From Homalodisca vitripennis (taxonomy: Eukaryota; Arthropoda; Insecta; Hemiptera; Cicadellidae), in contig NC_060213.1 in NCBI RefSeq assembly GCF_021130785.1, positions 97,518,501 through 97,582,500 on the forward strand: a DNA stretch of 64,000 bases, written 5' to 3'. Below, piece after piece: positions 26,401-39,300 of the stretch; the stretch's first letter is position 1; every line of letters begins with the position of its first letter. The notes under the pieces are model-generated. The model searched no databases. It was not told where the DNA came from and saw only the letters and a program-made list of their open reading frames with translations. Position numbers and translations under genes: made by a program.

Positions 26401-29400
26401 CGCCGTCATTGTATGGAATCCAATGCATTTAATTCACGAAGAACTGATTGTACAATACAATACAATACAAATGATCTTTATTGACATAAACATGGAGTAC
26501 AGTCATGGCGTCAAGATTGAACAAGTTCAAAAAAGATTTTTGAGATATTTATATTATAAATGCTTTAATATATATACATATTTAGTGCCATACATTGAGT
26601 TATTAGAAATGTTTGGGCTGGAGAGTCTGAGTAGGAGGAGACGCGTCCTGGCGCAGGTGTATCTCTGGGGCCTGGTCCGGGGTCGGGTGGACGACGCGAA
26701 CTGTTTGGGAGTCCTCAGTTATCGAGTGCCAAACTTCAACAGCAGGAACAAATGTTTGTTTCATTTGCCCTATTCACGCACTGCGACGCGTGCATTCTTT
26801 CCTCTGTTGAGGATGATGAGGTCTTATAATACAATACTCTTGGGTGGGTCCGACATTGACATTCACCATGACAGCTTGAATGTTTTCAAAAAAAAGATTA
26901 AGCCATTGTTGTCATGAGATCCGTAGGTCAACGTTCTCCATAGGTTTCTCCCCGGGCTGTTTTGTTCTCTATGTGGGTTGGTGTTTAGTTATTTATTTAT
27001 TACTATTATATTATATTTATTGCATTGTTATTATATTATATTTATTGCATTGTTATTACATTATATTTATTACATTGTTATTATATTATATTTATTGCAC
27101 TGTTATTATATTATATTTATTACATTGTTATTATAGTATATTTATGATATTACACTAGTTACTGTAAGAAATGTAAAGTAAAGCCAAACGTGAAGAATTG
27201 TGCTATGGACTGAGCTATAACTCAAACCACTGATGTCTGTTTTGTAATTTTTCTTGAACTGCTATAATGTTATTAGGGTAAATCCTGTTTTATAGCATGT
27301 AAATAAAATAAAATAAAATAAAAATTATGTATTATAACTTTTTAGTTTTATTTTTTTCATGTAATTATTATTATTTGTGGTGCTAAAGAATTTCCTCTTG
27401 AACAATTTTTTTTTAATCATGAATTTTTACCAAATAATAAGGAACTTACAGGTGCAAAATGGCCTAGAATGGCTCCAGTATTCCTCGGTAGTTCCCAAGT
27501 AGATATCACTGGTATTCCTCAGAAAATAAATTAAAATTTTCCAGGTAACCAAAGGATTAAACAACGGGTTAGGTATTCTTGAGATAACTCACCATCCTTG
27601 TCCAAAGTTTCATACATATGATAAAATAATCTTCAGCTAACACAGGACAGTAAAATAACTACATTCTGTAGATTAGTAGAAACTACCCATCCCCAAAAAC
27701 ATATATTTGGAAGCACTTTGAAACTTTGGACAAGGATGGTGAGTTATCTCAAGAACACCTAATCCGTTGTTTAACCCATTGCGGATCACTGACGAGCTGG
27801 GCTCGTCACGCAGCGGCCGGGCCTAACGATGATGACGAGCTCAGGTCGCAAAAGCGATCTGCTTTTAAGTTTCCCTCCAAATAGTTCTATTAGTGTCTGA
27901 TAGATCGGGCGATCGTCTTCACTTGTCAACTAAGAGTCTTTAACAACGGTCTATGTTTAGAGTTTTCAAAAGTTTTATAAATATCCTACAGATCGCAGTT
28001 GTATGTCGAAGTTGAAAAATCATTCATATAAGTGTACTCTCTGCTTTTTAGCGCTTCTGATTGGGTGTTTTCCTCAGTTGTTATTATAATACTTTTGAGG
28101 TTAGTGACACAGCTAATCGATGCAGACGTACATGTTGGCGGGTTTAGTCTAGACAATGGCCCGGATGTTGTAATCGCTTCGCCCGAGCCGCTTTATTTAG
28201 ACTATGATTCAGACATCATCCCTGCCACCCCGGAATCTTGCTCGCGTGTTATGGTTCCTACATCATGAATACCCCAGTAGGCCCATGTTCCACCTGAACG
28301 AATACCTTCACAGCTAAATTTTCTAGTATACAATAGCGAGCGATACAATGTGGCGCACCATTGCAGTTTCCAGCTCAGGCAGCCGCGCAGTCCAACAGCT
28401 CTGTTGCCTCGCTCGTCAATACAGTCATTTCTATATACTGCAATTGATAGTTTTGTTCACTAATATCGTTTTATTACGTGAGTTAAAGTGGATAATAACT
28501 GTAAATAAGATAAAAATGTCATCAATTCTGGTGGCGTCTGTATAGGATTCAACTATCAAAAGATGGATAGTGTGAGGTTATATGCTCCGGTGGTTGTGAG
28601 GTTAGTTTCCATATAAAGTTGCATTAAGGACTGATCTAGAGGGCAGAAAGGACAAGGTCTTACAAGGACTGGAAGTGTAAAATCTGGCAGATCATCTCAA
28701 CCTGACCAACCTAAAGTGAGTATTGATCCTAAACATTGATACTGATTGCCTAATTAAGATCTTCTCTGAGGAACTTTTGCCAACCTAAGAAAGGAGATGA
28801 AGGTGAATACTCCGTGCATCAGTTGAGTTTATGTCTGATAAAACAGACTCTACAATTACCAATCATGAAAGAAATTAAAAATGAACTAGCCTTGTAAGGA
28901 AAGAAAATGAGCAATTGAAAGTAATATAAACAAAAGCCTAACCTCTGATGTAGACGAGCTTTTTTGGCACAAGACCGAGTGAGATCTCTTGAGCAGTATA
29001 CTAGGAAAAATAATATAGAGATCAGCGGATTACCATCATCGCCTAATGAAAACATACTCGACATACTGAAGGATGTGAGCCAAACGATAGGCGTAGAGCT
29101 GGAAGATAGTCATATCTCGGCTTCCTCCCACCGCACCGCATACCGTCCATACCAGCAGGCAGCGAACACCATCCATAATAGTCCAGTTCCAAAGGAAGGC
29201 ATTAAAGGACACTTTGGGATTACCAACAATACAGAGAAAAGAGAAATTTAAGTGCTAAACAGGTAAATCAAAACTTTTCCCGATCAAAGGGTCTTCATCA
29301 GTGATCATACTGTCCCCCGGAAAACAAAAGGTTCTTATCAAAGCTAAAGATAAAATGTAAGGACATAGGCTACAAGTTCGCCTGGATTTGTAGAGATGGA

Positions 29401-32400
29401 AAATTTTTTTTTTGTTAGGAATAAAATGAAGGGGAGGAAAAATGCCAGAAGATTGTTGGGGACCAATGATGACATTGAAAAAACTCAAGTAAGCTTAAAT
29501 GTTATGTTGTGTGTTATCTAATAAGTAGAATTTAGACTTATAAATTACTTCTGGGGTTTTGCTCTTTATTTTTTTGTTTTAACCTGGAATATTGTTACTA
29601 CTTATTAAGTTCCACTAATATTTACACTAACTGTTGATGTTTGGATACAAACAATCAGGATTATAATATGGTCTCTTAAAGACTTCTTGGTGCCAATAAA
29701 AAAAATCAGGCTTCAATATAATATACAACGCCCCAAAACATAAGAAGCCTTAGAAAAAACTTTAATACTCTACTTGCAGAAATTAGCCAAATTCAGAACA
29801 AATTAGATTTTATTATTTTGAGTGGAAGTCTGGATCCCCCGGAAGTGACGAAACTCCATCTCTATAATATTACCAGGGTTAAACCAATTTTTTGCTTCAT
29901 GTAACAACACATATATGATCCTGGGTGGAGTAGTGTGCTATGTTGAAAAAAAAAAAAAAAAATGGTTTTTGGTAGTTGATAAGGTTGAAATGGATATGGT
30001 TACTGCTGACTTTTGTTGTCTCTAAATGTAAGCTGTTTAGAGTTATTTTTTTAGATTATTATGTTATAATAGATTACAGAAGTACTCAGAAAGTGAATTC
30101 ATTGATGACTTAGCAAATATCTTGCCTCTTCTGAATAATGATACAATATATATAGGCGATATATATAATCTAAATATACTGGATAATAACGGGAAATACA
30201 CAAGATTATTTGAGCCTAATGGACAGTTTTTGGATTTTTTTCGAATGGTTAATTCACCTACACGAATATCAAGTATTTCCAGCTCTTGTATTTGACCACA
30301 ATTTTTATTTAAGAAACAGAAGTTTAGATATATTTAGTAAGTAATGTGTTTGATAATGGTATACACCGATCACTGTATGTTAGGTCTTAGTTTAGTAGAA
30401 AATTGTACTTTAAGTAATATGCATGAAAAACAAAACAAAAATAAATTTTTTTAGGAGATTAATATAGACTATAATATGGTTAAAAACATAAGTTAATGAA
30501 TACAAAAATTGGGGTGATTGTTTGTCGATCCAGGGATGTAGATTCAAGCTACGATACTTTTATATAGGTATTTATTATTATATTTTTATCTGATGTTATC
30601 AGTAGCAGCAGTGCATGCAGTAATGGAAATAGTAAATTAAGTAAAGCAAAACTTACCAGTCCTTGGATCACACTTCAGTTAATTAATAAAATAGAAACAA
30701 GAAGGAAAGTTACATAGAACATTTAGAATAGGGACCTTATGACAGTGCTTTTTTAAAAAATATTAAATATACAGATTTTGCATAATAATTTTAAAAAATG
30801 AAACAGACTTTCGTAATGAAAATGCAACATTTTACACTAACAAAATTAGCGCATGTAGTGGAGATTCTGCTCAACAATGGAAAATTATAAATAGCCTTGA
30901 CAGGAAGGAATATAAACAAAACTGTTGATAAGGTTATGGTTAGATAAATGGAATGGCACTGTTGTGACCTGGATGTGAGAGCTGTAGTAGCCCCGAGATT
31001 ATAAATAAACACTTTATCGAATTCAGCTGATTATCGAAAGGTCAGACAAAACCAGTGTCACTTTTTACAGTATACAGCTTTTCTTGCGACAGTCCACCTA
31101 CATTCGAGCTATCGTATTCATTCTTTATGACCAACCTGCAATGGAGACGGTTGTTATGTCTGTTATAAAACACTTGAAAAAACAAAACGTTCAATGGACA
31201 CGACTCATTTTCTGTTTGTATCAAGTAAAAATCCTATTACTTTCAATAAATAATATAAAATAATATTGCCCCGATTTTAACCATTCATGACAATTGGACG
31301 GGCAGTTTACCGTCCTGAATCACTTCGCGCGGCACAACGGACTAAAGACGGGCAGCGCCCCGTCCGAAGGAACACGGGACACGAACGTAGTTGAATATAT
31401 TGCCTAGATAGATCGCTGAGGCATTCACATTTGCTGCATATTTTGTTCTCAATATTCTCAGTCTATTGTTTATCTTTCTTCTTCGTTGACTGGAAAAAAT
31501 CAGATTATTGCCTCGAAATCTTCATCTTGGCACAAAATAGCTTTCTTTTCGTTTGTAAAACAGTCAAGGATGGCGTCTCCGCGACCGGAAGGATGTGTTT
31601 CCTATAAATTCGATGATTTTTGCGGCTTACGTTGCTAATGTTTTAGAATGAAAGTGGTGTATATGAGGGAAAAGTGACAGTGAAAACAGATGACTTGATA
31701 CAATGAAAAATAATGAATGTCTGATGGTACAAACGATGACAGCAGTGATAATGAAAGTGACGATATAAACGCCACCGGTTAGGCTTTGTGATTTTACGTG
31801 GATTGTTGGACGAAATAATGGTTAATACAATGCGTTTTACCAGCAAATCCATCGGATAAATCCTATAATTTTGAGGCAGTGTAGAAGAAAACTGCACTGG
31901 AATCACATTGTGTTTTCAATTCAGCCCTGAGACGAAACCTTTAGGGTTTAAGGTACCCCTTTGGTAGGCGCTCCTCCGGCTTGTGGGAGAAACACCACCT
32001 CCCCCCTTCAAGGAAAGTTTTGGGGGCACTTTTATTGATAAAGATTACCCTCCAACAACCAAGCCAGGCCCCCCCCCCCAAAGAAAATGTAAAGTTTGTG
32101 CCTTTACAGGGGAAAAGAAGTGAAACAGTTGTACCAATGTAAACATTTTCATGTTCCAACTTCATCTGGGGAAACATTCATGTTTTGATAGTATTTCAGG
32201 ACCCAAACCAGCTTCTAAAGAACGTATAAATTAAACATTTGTAAATAAGTTGTAAATATGTAATGCTATATTAAAAAAAAACGTAGTAATTGTGTGTTTC
32301 ATTCAATAACAATGAATATACTAAGGTACATTTATAATATTTCATAGCATGTTATTACAGTAAGTGTTATGCAAAGTGCACTGTTCTTACACGGAAGCAT

Positions 32401-33266
32401 TGGGAAAAATATCCAGTCCTTGTGAGTTCCAAAAAATTTTAGTATAATTTATTCGAAGTCACGAAATGGTTAACAAACCTAATTTAATTTATGTTTTGTA
32501 CACTGGTATATATTTACCATTCAAAATTGAGAAACAAAGTATTGTCGTTCCCTTATTCAAAAAAAGAAAAATCTATTAAATTGGATTAAATCCAGGCCTA
32601 TCAGTCTGTCTTTCTGTATTTTCGCAAGGATCCATTTGAAAAAAATAGTTTATTGTTAGGGACTGTTAAAATTACCTAAATAGAAATATTGTTTTAAATA
32701 CCATCATTTATTATGGATTTCATAAAGGGGTAAAATCCATTGTTAGACGCTATCATTATTAACGTTAACAAAAACAGAATTTACAGTAGCCTAAATGAAA
32801 ACAAAAAAGTGACTGGTTTGTTCATTGATTTGTCGAAAAAGCGTTCGATTCTGTTAATCACAACGTGCTAAAAAAATAAACTGGGAATCAATTGGCATTA
32901 GAGGCGTTCCCCTGAACTTGGTTTTATAAGAGTTTCCTTACGAATAGATACCAACAGGTGAGAGTTACAAATAATTTAAGTCCACCTTTGCTTATTAAGG
33001 ACCAGGTGTCCCTCAAGGCTATCTGTAATGTCTGCAACGTTATTCTTAGTTAGTTTTTATAAACGACCTTCTTGAATCAGCCCTTTGCTGGTGCTGGTTC
33101 GGTTAATGCCGTTTGCAGTACTGATATCGCACTTTTTCTATTCAGACGAAGGACTCACAATCCCCTTGTACCGTTTAAAAATAAATCACTGGATTTTAGA
33201 TTTAGTACAGAACTGGTGTATGTTACATCCTCTAATTTTTTGATAATTAACGTAAAAAAAAAAAAA

Positions 33267-33302
<36 letters not shown>

Positions 33303-36300
33303 GAAGTACATATAAATTTTGGGCTATAGAGAATTTTATTTTGCTTTTCAAATATCCGATTACCAAACAAAATACCACTCGACTCTTAAATAGAAATAAT
33401 AAAAATGGCACTAAGGTTAACTGGGGACTGTTTGAATATTGAGAGGGTAGATAATTTTATTTTTGACTTAAATTCGCTAGGATTAATTTTGGATGGACAA
33501 ATTAAACTGGAGGCGGCGATACATACTCCCTTAATACTCTTACTCTTCATCGAAAAATTTCGCATACGCTAAGAACTTTCTACTTTTTGAGACGCCTATG
33601 TGATCCAAATTTATTAAGAACACTCTACTTTTCTTTAATTCAATCTAGGTTGCAATACGGGTTAATTTGTTGGGGAGGTTCGTATAAAAACATTAATGGC
33701 TAGGGTTAAGAGTTTTTTCAAAAATCATATAATACGTATAATTTTAAATAAAAAACCACGGGGAGGACAGTTCTTTTTCCATTATATTGCCAACTACAAA
33801 TCTTACCTATACAACACCTTTATGTGTTTAAGGTTCTAAAATTATTCTACCATGAGAAGTGGAAATGACGGAACACATTCTTTGAGGTATGACACAAGGA
33901 AATGTAAGTCGTAAAATCTTTAGAATTCCTAAAGTCAACAAAGAATTTTTTTAGACAGTGTTTCCTCTATTCTGGACCAAAAATTTTTTAACATTTTACC
34001 TACAGAAATAAAAGATCATAAACAATTTAAAATTATTTCTTCGTAAGTTAAAACAATGGCTTTTTGGCAAACAACAATACAATTTTGTTTAATTTTGTTA
34101 CCTAAAGTAAATGCTCCTGTTGTGTGTTGTACGTATTCCTCTTATCTATTTTTTTGAGAAGTTAAAAAATTTAATCTTTTTGTTTCTTTGGTTAGTTTTA
34201 TTTACTATTTTTTGTTCTTATGTTGTGTATGTCGGCCTACTTGATCCTACTCGTTTTACCTTTTTTATTTTAGGTTGTTGTGATACTATTACGTTTTTAT
34301 TCTGTCAGTGATATTGTGTATGATATTCTGCATCTCTGTATTGTATAGTATTATAGGTATTTATATTAGGCGCCCAGAGAGTGGCATTCTGGCTGTTTTT
34401 TATTAAAATTGTTTATTGTGGAACTGAACTCACAACAAGTTGTATTATTACTTTGAATTTAATTTACATGGCAGCTAACCCACATTACTGGCAGCGTAGT
34501 GGTACTAGCTTTATTCTTAAGAAACTTTATGTATATTTTTGTATTTGAAATTTTATGGAAGAATAAATCATTATTTCATTATTTCAGTTCGTGCGTGCCC
34601 GCTGCCGAAAATTAATTCGTGCCCGCTGGTGCCCGCGCGCCAAAACAATACGATCCGCAATGGGTTAACCCTTTGGTTACCTGGAAAATTTTTATTATTT
34701 TAATTTATTTTGTGTATGTACAAAGTAGATTACATTTTGTTACTAATAATACAACTCATACTATCAATAGTTATAAGTTATTTTCATTAAATAACTCTAG
34801 ATTTCAATTTACCTTGTGAGTCGCACTCAAAATGATACAGAGTTTGTTCAATAAGCATCGGAACTGGTTCGCTGTAACCTCAACGAAGCGGTGGATGGGA
34901 GTCCGACCGGTGTCAGCCTCGGTAGAGGGGTCCCCCACCACTCAGGCCCACTCTAATTTAGTCGCATGCAGACATGCGTTGAGACAGGAGATGGGTTTTT
35001 GTAATGTGTCATTGCGCCAGCATGGAACGGACCACAAAGCAACGCTACGCTGTGAAGATATGCTTTAAACTAGGAAAATCCGCGTCCGAAACCCTTGAAT
35101 TCATTAAACAGGCTTATGAAGATGATACTTTACGCCGCACAAGAGTTTTCGAGTCACTCAACGACCGCTCGAACCGATGCTTAGGTGACCAAAGTGAAAA
35201 CAGTTTTGGACTCTGACTGGCGTTTAATCATCCCCCTTATTAGTGAAGAGACCGGCATTTCAGTCGGGAACCGTCCAAACCATTGTAATAGATTCTTGCG
35301 ATGAGGAAAGTGTGCTCGAAGCTAGTGCCGAAAGTCTTGAGCGAGAAAAAGACTGTTGCAGTTGGAAATTTTGCAAGAAGTGTTAGAATGCATCCTGGAA
35401 GATGAAGATTTTCCCCATAACATTGTTACCCGGCGATGAATCGTGGATGTTCCAGTACGGCCGGGAAACAAAAGTTCAGGATGGAACAAGCTATGGTCCT
35501 GATGTCAAAATCAAGACCAATCTCATTTTTTTTTCAATGGCGACTTGTCATTGGGAAGAATTGGATAATTCACCATGACAATCTGCCGCGCCATGGTGCA
35601 GCAGCTGCTGGCGAAATTCGGCGTGGCAACGTTGCCTCACCCCCTGTACAGCCCAGATCTGGCTCCACCAGACTTTGTCTGGTTTCCGCGAATAAAAATA
35701 AAGCTCAAAGGATATCAGTTCGACTCCGAAGCGGTTCAAGAGGCGACGACAAAGATTCTCAACAGCACCAACTTCCAGTGGGCTTTTGATGAATAGAAGA
35801 CCGTTGAACTAAGTATATCGATGCAGGAGGAATTTATTTTGAAGATATTTGTATTACATCTACAAATACTGTAATATACATAAATAAATTATCTACTACA
35901 CATCTTTTGTTTTGTTACAGCCACTTTCAGAATTTTAGGATTACAGTCTACAATGTCATCGTTTAATCATACTAAATGCTTAAAATTCAAATAATTATCA
36001 AAATACAATTAGAAAGGTTTCAACACTCAAAGATTATTTAGTGTGTAAAGGACCAAAGAGCCATCGAGAGTTGCTGACCTTGGCACAGGGAAACGCAGAG
36101 GTGACGAGAGTAAGGAAAGTCTTGTTCTCACACTTGAGAATGTCCCAGCAGTTCTTGAGGCTGGACACAGACGAGTCCCGGGAGCTTAGAGCCGATTGGC
36201 TGCGAGCCTGGAGTGCCAGAAACATGAGATGTATCCAGACACGGGGGTTGCGTGTGCGCATTGTGAAAAATGTTCGACTGTATAGACAATGCTCCCCGCG

Positions 36301-39300
36301 TCCCTGACACGCAAAGTGCAGCTTAGCTAGCTTCTTAGCTCGTCTCTCTGAAAAACATTTTTTGGTTAAGGGTGGACACTCATTACTAACGATAATAGAT
36401 TTATTATAATGTCATTTAGCTACTGAAGAATATTAGCATTTGTCTATATTACAAAAAAATTTGAAGAAGTATATAATTTGAAAAAGAAATTCTCCAAATT
36501 GAGTCTTTAGTAAAATAATGTCCTATTAACTATTTGACAAATTGTATTTTTCATTCCGTACAGTACTCATTATGCTTAACACATTTTCATTACTTCTATT
36601 GAAATGCTCTCTGAGCATTGAGGTCGGTGCATGTTACATTTTGCGTGTGTTTGTCTCCCGTCACACGGTGCAATGTGTCTTGAACTTCAAAATTAATTCG
36701 ATTCTGTAATAATAATTTATAACCATTCCATCTTTCAGGATGGAGGTGTGCTTCTGTTATCTCGACTTCGTTTAGTCTCTGCATGGCACGGTCTGAAGAC
36801 CATCATTAGACAACATTAAATATAAAGAAGCAAACATCTCTCACTAGGTGGTAAGAGCATTCTGAGTCGCTTTTACTTGCATCTGGAGTGCCTGTTTTCA
36901 AAATTTACTTAAGATCTAAGATTTATTTAGTTGATGTTATAACTCTGTTATACATGTGACAGACTTCAGTCCCCTAGTAAGGTGGAGGGCAAAGCACAAT
37001 GACCTTGTTTCACGAACGATCTCTCCAAACAATATCAATACACTAACTTCTATTGAGTTTAGGTTTGTTCACAACTTTGAGTTAACATATGTTTATAACA
37101 TTTAATTTGGGGTATAAATAAATTTTCCACATTTGAAATAACTATAATCTTAAGAATAAAGACTATATTACATAAGTGGTCCTATCGACAGTTTTATTAT
37201 TATATTTTGTTTCGGCCAATTTGGAAACTGAAATGCAAATCTCATAATAATAATCTTTCCCATTATATTTCAAAAACAAATATTTCAAAATTGCGATAAA
37301 AAAAATTTAATTGAACTAGAGACGTAGCAGCTAATGATATAGAATCGGTAGATATGTTAGAAACAACATTACTACGATTCAAAACTGATACCAATTTTAC
37401 TTACAATTAAAACCTAGCAAAATTTCTAATGTGGAGATGAGATTTGATAATAGTTAAGGAGGCAAGAACCACTTTGCATTGTATAAACACACAACTTACT
37501 TTATCATGAAACCATTAGAAGAATTTTTCTTAAGAAAGCCACATTTGATCTTTGGCTACACTAGTTCAGGTTATATCACCAACGATATAGAGGTTGAATG
37601 TCGCCATTTTCAATAAGTATGTCTTCATATGTGTGGTTTGCACTGATTTAACTTTGATTTATACCTCTGATGATCTTTATTTTAAATGTGTCAGTAAATA
37701 TAAAAATGTGATCTGAAAAAAATTATCGATATTTTTGTCCTTTCTTACCCTCCTATTTCAATAACCACCAAAACTAACAAGACTAATGATCGATTTCTCT
37801 CTTAGGGAATATTCCTCTATCGATTTTATGGAAAACTAGATTGTGTGTTAATGCAATTTGTTTCAGTTCCTTGAGTAAGTAGTCTGGAGATTTTATTAGC
37901 TGTTTATTCGTTATATTGTTGTTAAGGTAGAATGCCATATGCGTGGGTTGATTCTTAATCACATAATTAGAGTAGACATTACATTTCAGATATACTCAAT
38001 ATGGATAATTTATTAACATTAAAACAAAGGGGGGTCCTTTAAATCAGTATTAAGAGTTACAAATTGTAAATTTGTGATTCCAAATGTTTTTCAGCACCAG
38101 GAAAAATATTTTGCTAAACATAATTGCTGAAAGAGATAGTTCAAATCCCGACACCTACGGATACACAACACAAAACCCAGCATCCTCGACAATTCATGAC
38201 TGACAGCAACTCAACTGTCCTTGCAAGGGGCAAGGATCTCTGGAGTGTCCTGCTCAGCGTACGATAGACAGTGCACAGAATCTCTCCGACCTACCTTCTA
38301 TGGTACACTTGGCAGGAGGAGGTATCCTCACTGAGACTTTCTCCATGTAGGCCTTGATCTTGTCCAGGTGTTTCTCGCAGAAGTGTTGCACAGTGTCTCT
38401 CATAGGGTATGGCTCAAAGACACTTATCCTCTGAAATGTAAGAAAGATTTGTTGAGTATCATAAAAATAAAAATCTTTCAATGTCATTCTCATGAATCTT
38501 TCAAAGATTCATTAAACTTTCAATGCAAGTTTAATTTTTGATGCATCAAAAAGTGTTGAAAAGTACAACGTCTTAATTGTAGTGAGGGTTTTTGACAATT
38601 AGCACGCATTACACTAGACTCTATTTGGCACTGACAAAATTTGTAAAAACTCATTTTTCATTTTTGTTTATTAATGACCCTTCTCTTGTACTCAAATTGA
38701 GATAAAAAAGGATTTTTCAAGTACAATACAACCCACTGTTTAAGTTTCATCCATTTCTTTTGAAGTAATAGGATATGAAACTTTGTGTTGCTTCAGAAAA
38801 ATCTTAATGTAAATTTAGCTATCATGGATGAATTCCTCTTTACTATAAAGCTCTTTGAAAAACTTATACAGAAAGAAATGATAGATCTCCACAGTCTCGT
38901 AATAAAGGTGACTAATACATTGGTGTTTGTGTTTGTCAACTGTTGTTTTACCTCTAAACACAACTCCTTTGAGTGACTAATACGAATGACTAAATCATTA
39001 TATCTAAAACTAGTTTTTCGAAATGCAAAACTTCCCTCAAGAGTGATTTTTGTATTATCAAACTTAATGTGTTATCAAGCGTATTTTTATATCTCTGAAA
39101 AACACATCCTAATCCTAATAATATTACAAATGCGAAAGTATTTTTGTTTGTTTCTTTTTGCTTTCACCCTTAAACTATTCCACCGGTTGTACTGAAATTT
39201 TACATGGATATTCTTGGGATTCCTGCGATGAATATATGCTTATTCTTATTCAGAAAATCCATCTGGGCTATGCTTCACTGGTCTCTAAAGTATAGAAAAA

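Larger units (their letters stand above)
24186..27324 (+). mobile_element. 5'-truncated non-LTR retrotransposon (jockey/CR1-like) with long open frame
   Basis: It begins inside an endonuclease domain and runs through reverse transcriptase to a 3' UTR with a 25-bp tandem repeat (27005-27148). It ends in an AAATA-type tail (27301-27324) after a short AT-rich 3' region. It is inserted antisense to melted. The 5' end is truncated, as usual for LINEs that stop short during reverse transcription. No target duplication was clear. Confidence 0.88.
28560..34586 (+). mobile_element. Degenerate CR1/L2-like LINE inside piggyBac A, interrupted by piggyBac B
   Basis: ORF1 remnant about 28840-29500: the coiled-coil KENEQLK, then [20 protein letters not shown] and a C-terminal part like [22 protein letters not shown]2 remnant from about 29740: [30 protein letters not shown], the SDHCMLG-like end of the endonuclease, [15 protein letters not shown], then reverse transcriptase. 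The latter reads through the second insertion (NIAPILTNLI joining PLFKKRK), followed by [22 protein letters not shown] and the thumb [20 protein letters not shown]. Stops and frameshifts are everywhere. The 3' end has repeated ATTATTTC (about 34568-34586). Boundaries are approximate. Confidence 0.8.
27771..34668. mobile_element. piggyBac-type element A with TTAA duplication, carrying a LINE
   Basis: TTAA at 27771-27774 and again at 34665-34668. The terminal inverted repeats are CCCATTGCGGATC (27775-27787) and GATCCGCAATGGG (34652-34664), 13 of 13 matching. GC-rich subterminal repeats lie inside each end (GACGAGCTGGGCTCGTC on the left, repeated GTGCCCGCTG words on the right). The element itself is only about 0.9 kb (27775 to about 28560 and about 34587-34664). 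The rest is a LINE inserted into it. An acidic open stretch at 28090-28265 ([20 protein letters not shown]) may be the start of a former transposase. Confidence 0.88.
27526..34713. repeat. Foldback (long inverted repeat) element, right arm split by a transposon
   Basis: The left arm (27526-27611) is the near-perfect reverse complement of 27719-27770 continued at 34669-34713, once the insertion 27771-34668 is removed. Shared words include CCAGGTAACCAAAGGATTAA, GAGATAACTCACCATCCTTG and TCCAAAGTTTCA. The loop is about 107 bases (27612-27718). The family is unknown. Without the insertion it would be a hairpin-forming element of about 290 bases. Confidence 0.82.
23732..36078 (-). other. Melted intron between v14 and v15 (12.3 kb), expanded by nested transposons
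   Basis: Donor GTCAGC at 36078, acceptor TTTAG at 23732. Most of its length is mobile DNA: a LINE (24186-27324), the foldback/piggyBac/LINE/piggyBac nest (27526-34713) and a mariner (34840-35860). Confidence 0.9.

Noticed and set aside
26880..27158. Hydrophobic open frame that could look like a membrane peptide.
   Set aside because: It overlaps the end of the LINE ORF and the 25-bp tandem repeat, which produces the repeated Ile/Leu/Tyr pattern.
27466..27531. Possible extra melted exon: a minus-strand stretch with AG before it and GTAAGT after it, open in one frame.
   Set aside because: Exons v14 and v15 already join in phase 0 and give the expected family sequence (SAFPCAK then [10 protein letters not shown]). 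The stretch has no family match and lies next to a foldback element.
28032..28268. 78-codon open frame with an acidic stretch, considered as a gene.
   Set aside because: It sits inside piggyBac A near its left end. At best it is the start of a former transposase.
33072..33370. Open frames with Lys and Phe runs.
   Set aside because: They cross the adenine tract inside a decayed LINE.
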